Positions 1 through 5,064 of a stretch of DNA of 5,162 nt are shown one piece after another. Origin of the DNA: Deltaproteobacteria bacterium (GTDB taxonomy: Bacteria > Desulfobacterota > DSM-4660 > Desulfatiglandales > HGW-15); assembly GCA_024641835.1 (NCBI GenBank), contig JAHECH010000381.1:1-5162 (forward strand), written 5' to 3'. A model generated the notes under the pieces. It was not told the DNA's origin and did no database searches. It was given only the letters and a program-made list of their open reading frames with translations. A program made the position numbers and the translations under genes. How positions within the stretch are numbered: position 1 is the first letter of the stretch; every line of letters begins with the position of its first letter.

Positions 1-414
1 TATGCCGATCTTGTGAGAGCAGCCAACATGGCAAAAGTTGTTCAGGATGGCTGGCAGGAGAGGCCTTTCCGTTTCTGGACTCCTGCATTCAAAATACGAC
101 CTCAGGATTTCCTTTTCTTTTCACGGAATCTGACTCTCTCTCAGCCCCCAAAGGAATGGATAGAGCAATTGCCGCAAGGCGAGGTTCTTTCCGTGACCAT
201 GCCTATCAAAGAAGCTGTAGAGAGCCTGAAAATGAACCTGGCGAGTTTCATCAAGCCCCCAAAGATGCTTCATGTGCTCGCTGATACGGAGATAAAAGCC
301 AGGAGTGTTGTCCTGGTCTACATTCCATTCCAGAAATCGGGCAATGAACTCATTCAGCCTGCTTTCAATCTGCGAACCACCCGCGCCCTCCTTGAGTATG
401 CCAAGTACCTGTAG
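1..414 (+). CDS. C-terminal part of an unrecognised protein (5' end outside window)
   Basis: The reading frame is open to the left edge of the window (first codons Tyr-Ala-Asp-Leu-Val) and ends at TAG 412-414, so at least 137 codons of a longer gene are visible. An internal GTG at position 13 could serve as a start, but no Shine-Dalgarno can be seen in the few bases before it, so a truncated longer gene is more likely. The visible part is soluble, with no membrane segment and no cysteines. It contains an aromatic and proline-rich stretch (Phe-Arg-Phe-Trp-Thr-Pro-Ala-Phe-Lys-Ile-Arg-Pro) and ends in a hydrophobic beta-like strand followed by a short helix. I do not recognise the family. It lies on the same strand as the downstream Hsp70 gene, but 237 bases of non-coding sequence with a possible promoter lie between them, so co-transcription is uncertain. 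The coding status is quite secure; the function is unknown. Confidence 0.7.
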   Translation, partial: YADLVRAANMAKVVQDGWQERPFRFWTPAFKIRPQDFLFFSRNLTLSQPPKEWIEQLPQGEVLSVTMPIKEAVESLKMNLASFIKPPKMLHVLADTEIKARSVVLVYIPFQKSGNELIQPAFNLRTTRALLEYAKYL

Positions 415-420
415 ATTTAG

Positions 421-497
421 GGATTGGGGAATTTAGGAATTCCGGAATTTGGAGTATTCAGAACTTGAAAATTCGCAATTCCTGAATTCGCCAATTT
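421..497. repeat. Degenerate AATT-centred tandem repeat with about 8 bp period
   Basis: AATT cores begin at 430, 438, 446, 470, 477, 485 and 493, with degraded units near 454 and 462, giving a period of about 8 bp with one 7-bp step. Because AATT is self-complementary the array reads similarly on both strands. It contains the perfect 12-bp palindrome AATTCCGGAATT (438-449). It lies immediately after the stop of the upstream gene, in the spacer before the Hsp70 gene. A further related stretch (CGGATTTCG) occurs at 506-514 and again at 554-562, 48 bases apart. The periodicity is seen directly. Any role (transcript end structure, protein binding, replication slippage) is unknown. Confidence 0.55.
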
Positions 498-579
498 CTA
501 TGTTTCGGATTTCGCCTGACTTCACCGAAGCGGCTACGCACGGGCAGGTACTCCGGATTTCGAATTCGTAAACCTCCTC

Positions 580-608
580 TTGAAAATTCCTCCGAGACAT
601 GCCAGTAT
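580..608 (+). promoter_or_regulatory. Possible promoter of the Hsp70-family gene
   Basis: TTGAAA at 580-585 matches five of six bases of the sigma-70 -35 consensus. It is followed 17 bases later by CAGTAT (603-608), which is only a weak -10. The -35 in its longer form CTTGAAA (579-585) also resembles the -35 of heat-shock sigma factor (sigma-32) promoters, which would suit a chaperone, but no CCCCAT-type -10 is present at the right distance. It lies about 45 bases before the start codon. Weak motif evidence only. Confidence 0.28.
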
Positions 609-651
609 TTCTGTGACCCAAACCCTCCTGTAACAGGAAAATCAGGAAACA

Positions 652-2196
652 ATGAGACTTGGCATTGATTTTGGCACAACCCGAACGGTTGTAGCCGCGG
701 AAGAGAACGGAAACTATCCCGTCTGCACCTTCAACTGGAGAGGGGAACTGAAGGAGTATATTCCCTCTCTTGTGGCGGCAAAAGACGGGCATCTTTATTT
801 CGGATGGGAAGCGGCTCAGCATTTCAACGAGCCGGGTGTCCGGGTTTTGCGTTCCATCAAACGGCTGGCCGGCCATTTGCGGCCCGAAGATCCCGTGGAT
901 CTTGGCCCAGGGATCTCAATCTCCATGCTCGACCTTGTCACCTCATTCCTCTCTCATGTCCGGCGAATGGTGATAGGCTATGGGAATCTTCGTATCGATA
1001 AGAAGTCCAAGATTGAAGTCATGGTCGCCACCCCGGCCAATGCCAACAGCAACCAGCGCTATATTACCTTCGAAGCTTTCAGAAGAGCCGGGTTTACCGT
1101 ATTGGGCGCGATGAACGAGCCCTCTTCTGCGGCGGTGGAATTTCTGCACCGATACCTGAGGAACCTCGGTCCAAAAAGCCTCAAGAAATACATTGTCGTT
1201 TATGACCTTGGAGGAGGGACCTTTGACACCTCGGTCGTGGGAATCGCTGAACAAGGCCACGATGTGCTTGCCCATGAGGGCATCGCGCGGCTTGGCGGAG
1301 ATGATTTTGATGAGATCATCCTGAATGCCGTGCTGGAGAAGATCGGCCTATCCAGCAGCGATCTTGACTCGAGTGATATGGTGCGCCTTCTCGAGGAGTG
1401 CCGGGAACGGAAAGAGGGACTCAACTTTAACACCAAAAAAATGGTCGTCGATGTTGGCTTCGTTCTCCAAGGGATGGACCCTGTCGTGCTGGAGACAGCA
1501 GCCGTCTACGAGCGATGTGGACCTCTGATTCAAAAGAGCCTGGAGGCTGTGCAGACTCTGTCACGGACCCTTGAGCACAACCGGGCCCATACTAGTGATC
1601 CGCGCACCCTCGCTGCCGTCTACCTCGTGGGCGGGTCCGTCTCTTTCCCGCCCGTGGCGCGTGTTCTCCGGGAGCTCTACGCGAGCAAGGTGAAGGTATC
1701 TCCTTTCCCCCACGCCTCCACAGCCATTGGGCTTGCCATTGCAGCAAACCCGGAAGCACGGATTCAGGTGCGGGAGTCTGTTTCACGCCACTTCGGCGTG
1801 TGGCGTGAGCATGGCAAAGACAAGGTCTTTGATCCCATCTTGCTCAAAGACAGGCGGGTTGATCCCGCCACAGGCCGTCTGGAGATCACAAGGACCTACG
1901 GACCCGTGCACAACGTCGGTCTTCTCAGGTACTTGGAATGCACTTCTCTCGGGAAGGGTGGAGAACCGGAGGGAGACATCGCGCTCTGGAAGGATGTTTA
2001 CTTCCCCTATGATCCGGAACTGAAGCGCCTGAAGGACCTCAACAAGGTCCTTGTGGAGGCAAGGCCTGATCTTTCTTCGCAAGACGTGGTGGAGACGTAT
2101 CAGTACGACGCTGAAGGTATCATCCGCGTCCAGATAGAGAACCGCACCTCTGGCTACAAGAAACTCTTTACCCTAGGGCCGGAAAGCGGCCATTAG
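652..2196 (+). CDS. Hsp70-family (DnaK-like) ATPase without helical lid
   Basis: A 514-aa cytosolic Hsp70-type ATPase. The N-terminal ~365 residues carry all Hsp70/actin-fold signatures: phosphate-1 motif GIDFGTT (4-10), a lysine at residue 70 in SIKRLAG matching the catalytic DnaK Lys70, NEPSSAA (155-161), phosphate-2 motif YDLGGGTFD (184-192), LGGDDFD (214-220), the adenine-binding ERKEGLNF-like helix (252-259), the adenosine motif YLVGG (324-328), and AIGLAIAA (358-365). Nucleotide binding and hydrolysis are therefore expected. The canonical hydrophobic linker of DnaK (VLLLD) is not seen. Residues ~370-508 look like a divergent substrate-binding beta domain: DAEGIIRVQIENRTSGYKK (486-504) parallels the end of the DnaK beta-sandwich. 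The protein stops there, with no alpha-helical lid, so it is ~120 residues shorter than DnaK. The ATG is preceded by AGGA at 644-647 (short spacing) and a small hairpin TCCTG-TAA-CAGGA (626-638). It is not housekeeping DnaK; the substrate is unknown. The 172-aa gene downstream may be a partner. Confidence 0.93.
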   Translation: MRLGIDFGTTRTVVAAEENGNYPVCTFNWRGELKEYIPSLVAAKDGHLYFGWEAAQHFNEPGVRVLRSIKRLAGHLRPEDPVDLGPGISISMLDLVTSFLSHVRRMVIGYGNLRIDKKSKIEVMVATPANANSNQRYITFEAFRRAGFTVLGAMNEPSSAAVEFLHRYLRNLGPKSLKKYIVVYDLGGGTFDTSVVGIAEQGHDVLAHEGIARLGGDDFDEIILNAVLEKIGLSSSDLDSSDMVRLLEECRERKEGLNFNTKKMVVDVGFVLQGMDPVVLETAAVYERCGPLIQKSLEAVQTLSRTLEHNRAHTSDPRTLAAVYLVGGSVSFPPVARVLRELYASKVKVSPFPHASTAIGLAIAANPEARIQVRESVSRHFGVWREHGKDKVFDPILLKDRRVDPATGRLEITRTYGPVHNVGLLRYLECTSLGKGGEPEGDIALWKDVYFPYDPELKRLKDLNKVLVEARPDLSSQDVVETYQYDAEGIIRVQIENRTSGYKKLFTLGPESGH

Positions 2197-2218
2197 CACC
2201 GCCTCTCAGAGCGAGTGC
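2196..2218 (+). other. Hairpin directly after the Hsp70 stop codon
   Basis: GCACCGC (2196-2202) pairs with GCGAGTGC (2211-2218) with one bulged A, giving a seven-pair stem and an eight-base loop. It begins on the last base of the TAG stop. No T-run follows, so it is not a terminator by itself; it could act as a 3' stability or processing structure. Together with the hairpin at 2229-2248 it forms a double-hairpin spacer. Confidence 0.4.
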
Positions 2219-2228
2219 GGAGCCGTTG

Positions 2229-2253
2229 AAACACCGCTCAGGGTGTTTATTTT
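2229..2253 (+). terminator. Terminator- or attenuator-like hairpin between Hsp70 and the 172-aa gene
   Basis: AAACACC (2229-2235) pairs perfectly with GGTGTTT (2242-2248) around a six-base loop, followed by ATTTT. The stem is A/T-rich at its base and the T-run is short, so termination is probably partial. The Shine-Dalgarno of the next gene starts only about 10 bases later, which suggests that the downstream gene is expressed by read-through at a lower level, or that the hairpin protects mRNA ends. Confidence 0.45.
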
Positions 2254-2271
2254 CCTGGCAGGGGAATAATC

Positions 2272-2790
2272 ATGGCGCATGTCATTCATTGCCATCCAAG
2301 CCGGACAACCTACGAATACCATCTCTACACGGATCTCGATTTCTGGGATGCTCGGAAAATCTTAAAGGATCTTGCCATCGTGAAGAGGAATTTTGGAAAG
2401 GATCCCTCCGGTGACGATTACCCAACCCAGGTGGTCGGGAACGATCTGACGCGAACCGCCAAAGGAAAAATCGAAAACAGGTTGCGGAAGGCAATTATCT
2501 CTCCCCCCCGCCATGTGATCGTTGACGGCATCCTCAAGGAAGGGTACTACGAATTCGATCCTCTTAAATATTATCCTCGTCGCTGGACCCGAGAGAGGAT
2601 GTACCAGTTCACATTCCATCGCCTGCCATTGGATAGCGCCATCCTTAATTCCCCCTACCGAACGGTTCGCGTTTCATGGACGGATGGAAAAATCCGGGTG
2701 GAACGTGTACAGAGAGAAAAGAAATATGATCCTGTGATCGCGACTAAGAAACAGGCCTTGCGGCGACAGAGAGTGCCGGGTTGTTTCTGA
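2272..2790 (+). CDS. Unknown 172-aa protein downstream of the Hsp70-family gene
   Basis: The start is supported by AGGGGA at 2260-2265, six bases before the ATG. The stop is TGA 2788-2790. The protein is soluble and basic, rich in Arg, Lys and Tyr, with no signal peptide, no membrane segment and no metal-binding cysteine pattern (a Cys near the start and one next to the C-terminus). It appears to be mixed alpha/beta: a beta start with HVIHCHP, a helical stretch around residues 23-42, a central part with a Lys/Arg-rich helix (GKIENRLRKAI) and an aromatic segment (YYEFDPLKYYPRRW, ~93-106), then beta strands, and a very basic C-terminal tail. I do not recognise the family. The basic surface could suggest nucleic acid or acidic partner binding, but that is inference. 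It lies 75 bases after the Hsp70 gene on the same strand with no clear promoter of its own, so it is probably co-transcribed and may work with that ATPase. Confidence 0.75.
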   Translation: MAHVIHCHPSRTTYEYHLYTDLDFWDARKILKDLAIVKRNFGKDPSGDDYPTQVVGNDLTRTAKGKIENRLRKAIISPPRHVIVDGILKEGYYEFDPLKYYPRRWTRERMYQFTFHRLPLDSAILNSPYRTVRVSWTDGKIRVERVQREKKYDPVIATKKQALRRQRVPGCF

Positions 2791-2911
2791 CTCTCGGCCT
2801 TGCCTTGCAATCCGTCGGTTATGAAATCGGTTTTGTTCATTCCTGGTCCGGATCCAACCCCGGGTTAAAGTTTCCTTCATTCCTGTACAAAAACGATTTT
2901 GCCATTTTGCC

Positions 2912-2949
2912 GGGGCGTGGGGGTCTCTTTCAAAATAGAGAAACGAAGA
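2912..2949 (+). repeat. Left terminal inverted repeat
   Basis: 38-base arm containing GTGGGGGTCTCTTTCAAAAT; it matches the reverse complement of 3121-3158 at 34 of 38 positions by hand alignment. The mismatches are one near the outer end and three in the A/G-rich part after CAAAAT. Confidence 0.75.
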
Positions 2950-3120
2950 AGTCCCTGCCCGGTGACCAGCTTTAGGTGATGGGTGAGGCCCCACAGGGGG
3001 TGGGACAGGCGGGCGGAGGGCTTTCCGGGAATAGCCATGCAAGACGAAAAATGGAAACGACTGATGAAGCCGCGCCGCCCGCCTTCGCTGTCCTCTCCTC
3101 GCGGAGTTTTTGCCGGTCTC

Positions 3121-3158
3121 TCTTCGTTTCCTCATTTTGAAAGAGACCCCCACACCCC
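3121..3158 (-). repeat. Right terminal inverted repeat
   Basis: The inverted partner of 2912-2949, containing ATTTTGAAAGAGACCCCCAC. The arm's outer end is followed directly by TGCC, the same four bases that precede the left arm. Confidence 0.75.
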
Positions 3159-3217
3159 TGCCCAGGTGAAGTAGAAAACAGTTAACTTGAATCCTCAGCA
3201 AAATGGGGGCATCGTGC

Positions 3218-3252
3218 AAAAACGGGTACCTACGCAATTATAGAGCCCGTTT
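3218..3252 (-). terminator. Rho-independent terminator of the universal stress protein gene
   Basis: Read leftward, AAACGGG (3252 to 3246) pairs with CCCGTTT (3226 to 3220) and the T-run is extended to five T's (3222 to 3218). The stem is seven pairs but the loop is long (19 bases), with possible CTA/TAG pairing inside. The 5' arm overlaps the TGA stop codon of the gene it ends. Position and T-run make it a plausible terminator. Confidence 0.5.
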
Positions 3253-4217
3253 CAAACCGATTTTGGACAGCAGTGGTCTTTCTTCGAAGTGAAATGGGGA
3301 ATGACCAGCACAGGAACAGGGGAATGGCGAAGAACCAGCTCTGTGGTTCTGCCGAAAAAGGTAGCCTCAAGAAAGGGGTTATGCTGACCTCCAAGGACGA
3401 TCAGGTCCTCCTTTTCCTCTTTAGCAAAAGCGATGATCTGTTCTGCGGCGTGTCCCGGCCGAACGACTCGCTTCCAATCAGATTGGGTATTCACCGCACC
3501 CGATATCCAGGCTTGAAGCTCCTCACCCGCCTTCGAAAGATCCTCTGGTTCTTCCGTTTCCAAGGCATAGAGAACCGTCAGATGGGATTGAAACCGTTGA
3601 GCTAGGGAGACTGCTGCCGTCATCGCTCCCTTCGCCCCCTCGGTCATATTGACGGGGCACAAAATACGTTTCAGCCGAGGTGCGGAAGACGCAAGGTTTG
3701 TGTCGATGAATTCGTGCTCTTTTTGACGCACCGTGAAAACGGGAACTTTGGCATTCCTCACCACGTTTTCTACAACCGATCCCAAAACTAGTGATTTAAG
3801 TCCCCCTCGGCCATGAGTCCCCATGACGATCAGGTCGCTTAACCCCTTTTCAGCGCCTTCCAGTATGGCCTTCACGGGATGTGCTTCCACAACCTCATAC
3901 TTCAAGGCAAGTCCTGCCTCGGATTGGCCAAGAATCCTCCTGACGTGCTTTGTCAGATCCCTTTGAATTGCTTTTTTCGCCCTGGACAACTCTTGAATGA
4001 GTTTCTCACGCTGGGTACGAGAAAAGTACCTGGGCAGCTCGAAGATCTCCGCGTGCAGGACAGTCAACTTTGCGCCATATTCCCTCGCCCCGGCGGCCGC
4101 ATATTTCAAGGAGAGATCTGATAGCTCGCTGAAGTCCAAGGGACAAAGGATGTGTTTTGGCTCAAAAGAGAATGCGCCATTCATGATCTTGTCCTTCAGC
4201 GCGCTTTCCGAACCCAT
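3252..4217 (-). CDS. Universal stress protein with two tandem UspA domains
   Basis: A 321-aa cytosolic protein made of two UspA-type alpha/beta domains. Domain 1 (about 21-164) starts with the typical strand HILCPLDFS (22-30) and carries the complete ATP-binding pattern G-2X-G-9X-G-S as GTHG (133-136) and GS (146-147), so nucleotide binding is expected. Domain 2 (about 183-307) starts with RILCPVN (184-190), but its motif reads GGQH (276-279) and GR (289-290): the second glycine is replaced by His and the Ser/Thr by Arg, so it is probably weak or inactive for ATP. Such asymmetry is common in tandem Usp proteins. The family is generally linked to survival under stress, growth arrest or oxygen exposure; the ligand and partners here cannot be read. 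The ATG at 4217 is supported by AGGAGG nine bases upstream (4232-4227). The C-terminus ends with a short Lys/Cys-containing tail (KKDHCCPK). It is monocistronic in this window and divergent from the SCP2-like operon. Confidence 0.93.
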   Translation of the reverse strand: MGSESALKDKIMNGAFSFEPKHILCPLDFSELSDLSLKYAAAGAREYGAKLTVLHAEIFELPRYFSRTQREKLIQELSRAKKAIQRDLTKHVRRILGQSEAGLALKYEVVEAHPVKAILEGAEKGLSDLIVMGTHGRGGLKSLVLGSVVENVVRNAKVPVFTVRQKEHEFIDTNLASSAPRLKRILCPVNMTEGAKGAMTAAVSLAQRFQSHLTVLYALETEEPEDLSKAGEELQAWISGAVNTQSDWKRVVRPGHAAEQIIAFAKEEKEDLIVLGGQHNPFLEATFFGRTTELVLRHSPVPVLVIPHFTSKKDHCCPKSV

Positions 4218-4226
4218 TTGCCTTCG

Positions 4227-4232
4227 CCTCCT
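4227..4232 (-). promoter_or_regulatory. Shine-Dalgarno of the universal stress protein gene
   Basis: CCTCCT on the + strand is a perfect AGGAGG on the coding strand, nine bases before the ATG at 4217. It decides in favour of this start over the internal Met codon at residue 12, which lacks a comparable site. Confidence 0.7.
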
Positions 4233-4259
4233 CAGCCAGCAGAGAATCTGTAACCATGT

Positions 4260-4265
4260 TTTATA
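4260..4265 (-). promoter_or_regulatory. Possible -10 element for the universal stress protein gene
   Basis: Read leftward, TATAAA lies 43 bases before the start codon. A matching -35 is poor: the position 17 bases further upstream falls in the T-run of the hairpin at 4282-4340. Weak evidence, but it is the only AT-rich -10-like sequence close to the gene. Confidence 0.28.
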
Positions 4266-4281
4266 TCAAAGATTCCGACTG

Positions 4282-4340
4282 AAAAAAAGCCCCCCTAGGA
4301 TCCTGCTTTCCCTTCGCGGAAGTCCGTTTGAAAAGGGGGC
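4282..4340 (-). terminator. Leftward terminator-like hairpin upstream of the universal stress protein gene
   Basis: Read leftward, GCCCCC (4340 to 4335) pairs with GGGGGC (4294 to 4289), extendable by a wobble and one A-T pair, and is followed by seven T's (4288 to 4282). The ~40-base interior holds a small CTTC-GAAG hairpin (4312-4322), so the fold would be branched. No leftward gene ends here, so it may insulate the stress gene from read-through, act as an attenuator in its leader, or be an extragenic repeat of the CCCCCTTTT type. Confidence 0.42.
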
Positions 4341-4389
4341 GGCCAGCCACCACCTGCCGAGAAATGACTTTCTTGGATAGCCTCATATG

Positions 4390-4398
4390 TGCTATATT
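4390..4398 (+). promoter_or_regulatory. Extended -10 promoter for the SCP2-like / alcohol dehydrogenase operon
   Basis: TGC-TATATT is an extended -10 (TGn plus five of six consensus bases). The only -35-like sequence, TTGGAT at 4373-4378, is 14 bases away, too close for a normal sigma-70 promoter, so the extended -10 would have to compensate. TCATAT occurs on both sides (from 4383 and from 4399). Transcription from here would give a leader of about 105 bases. Confidence 0.35.
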
Positions 4399-4473
4399 TC
4401 ATATACGCCACCGGTTGCTTCTGTGATCATCAGCTACCGCAAAGGCGGCTTCGGTATCATACCCTAATAACCT

Positions 4474-4511
4474 TTAGCCCCGAGCGGGGCTTGACTTATG
4501 AAGGGGGCTGA
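4474..4511 (+). promoter_or_regulatory. Two-state leader hairpin around the Shine-Dalgarno of the SCP2-like gene
   Basis: AGCCCC (4476-4481) forms a perfect six-pair hairpin with GGGGCT (4486-4491) over a GAGC loop. An identical GGGGCT lies at 4504-4509 inside the Shine-Dalgarno AAGGGGG (4501-4507). The same AGCCCC can pair with that copy, and the stem then extends by a U-G and a U-A pair to the A of the first ATG. The two pairings exclude each other: one leaves the ribosome site free, the other hides it. The base pairing is seen directly; regulation is inferred. The local hairpin has a shorter loop and should be favoured by default. Confidence 0.4.
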
Positions 4512-5038
4512 TGATGACCAAAGCGTATCTCCCTGTCGAACCGGGACACAAGTGGTTCAAGACATTTCTGGTGAAGACTATACTCTTCATTCTGGGCAGA
4601 TCTTTCCACTCCGCTTCCAAATTGGACCCTGACATAAAGAGAGAGATAGCCAACTGGGAAGAGGGCTTCAGCTTCATGATGAAAGTCTTCCCCAATGGCC
4701 CCCGCATGACGGTGGAGAAGTGGAGAGGTATATTGAAATACCACGGTTCCACGCCGGAATCGGCCGATTTGGTTATCACTTTCAAAAGCCTCGAGTCCGC
4801 TTTTTTGTTGTTCACGGCCCAGTGCGGTACGTGCCAGGGGTTTGCCGAGAACAGGTTTATTGTCAACGGCGACATCCCCACGGCCATGTCCCTCACCCGC
4901 TGCCTGAACGTGCTGCAGGGACATCTCTTCCCATCCGTCATCAGCCGGCTGATTCTGAAGCGGCTGCCTCCCATGCCTTGGCACAAGCAGCTGATTCGCC
5001 TCTACCTCTACTTCTTGGGAGTTCCTTTTGGTTTGTAG
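4511..5038 (+). CDS. SCP2-like (sterol carrier/lipid-binding fold) protein
   Basis: A 175-aa protein whose middle part (about 52-150) resembles the SCP2 lipid-binding fold: a strand DLVITF (86-91), a helix SLESAFLLF (93-101), then a strand with FIVNGD (116-121) and a helix that begins PTAMSLTRCLNVL (123-135). In that family the Gly-Asp turn before the last helix is typical. The N-terminal 50 residues include an amphipathic or hydrophobic helix (FKTFLVKTILFILG, 16-29) and the C-terminus is hydrophobic (LIRLYLYFLG), so it may associate with membranes or lipids. CGTC (105-108) is a CxxC pair. Two starts are possible: ATG 4511 is only three bases from AAGGGGG (4501-4507), whereas the next codon, ATG 4514, has a better six-base spacing and may be the true start. 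The gene lies 26 bases before an iron-dependent alcohol dehydrogenase and is likely co-transcribed with it. The fold assignment is by eye and moderate; substrate unknown. Confidence 0.75.
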   Translation: MMTKAYLPVEPGHKWFKTFLVKTILFILGRSFHSASKLDPDIKREIANWEEGFSFMMKVFPNGPRMTVEKWRGILKYHGSTPESADLVITFKSLESAFLLFTAQCGTCQGFAENRFIVNGDIPTAMSLTRCLNVLQGHLFPSVISRLILKRLPPMPWHKQLIRLYLYFLGVPFGL

Positions 5039-5064
5039 GCATCAAAACAAAAGGAGGAAAAGTC

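Larger units (their letters stand above)
2912..3158. mobile_element. MITE-like element with 38-bp terminal inverted repeats
   Basis: The 247-bp segment starts with GGGGCGTGGGGGTCTCTTTC and ends in its near-complement. The two 38-base arms (2912-2949 and 3121-3158) differ at only four positions. The 4-bp sequence TGCC lies immediately outside both ends (2908-2911 and 3159-3162), as expected for a target-site duplication, although four bases can match by chance. No transposase is encoded inside. A second inverted pair sits within it: AGGCGGGCGG (3007-3016) and CCGCCCGCCT (3075-3084), with GGGACAG and CTGTCC next to them, extending the symmetry with an indel. The whole can fold into a long imperfect hairpin. 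Alternatives are a large extragenic palindromic repeat or a structured RNA. Similar copies elsewhere in the genome would settle this. Confidence 0.5.
2791..3251. other. Gene-free stretch holding an inverted-repeat element
   Basis: No credible gene is seen on either strand between the 172-aa gene and the leftward universal stress protein gene. Short open frames exist (for example leftward 2674-3237), but they overlap real coding sequence, have low-complexity Arg/Pro/His-rich translations and simply read through the inverted repeats. The stretch holds a small palindrome AACCC-C-GGGTT (2856-2866), the element at 2912-3158, and the leftward terminator at 3218-3252. Confidence 0.65.

Noticed and set aside
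433..876. Leftward open frame of 147 codons before and inside the Hsp70 gene
   Set aside because: It is antisense to the secure Hsp70 coding region and its C-terminal half is a translation of the AATT repeat.
652..2196. Housekeeping dnaK
   Set aside because: The linker and lid are missing, the length is 514 aa, and no grpE or dnaJ is adjacent; it is a different Hsp70 subfamily.
2856..2866. AACCC-C-GGGTT as a terminator of the 172-aa gene
   Set aside because: The one-base loop cannot form an RNA hairpin and no T-run follows; it is at most a DNA palindrome.
2912..3158. CRISPR array or tRNA-like structure
   Set aside because: The repeats are inverted, only two in number, and there is no spacer pattern or cloverleaf with a CCA-type acceptor end.
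2674..3237. Leftward open frame of 187 codons across the gene-free stretch
   Set aside because: It overlaps the 172-aa gene on the other strand, reads through both arms of the inverted-repeat element, has an Arg/Pro/His-rich translation, and shows no clear Shine-Dalgarno.
3235..3243. Perfect TATAAT on the minus strand just after the stress protein gene
   Set aside because: It lies in the loop of the terminator, has no -35 at 16-18 bases, and no leftward gene follows.
4474..4986. Leftward open frames of 160-170 codons opposite the SCP2-like gene
   Set aside because: They are shadows of the + strand gene, which has a ribosome site, operon context and a recognisable fold; two overlapping antisense frames are both open, as expected from base composition.
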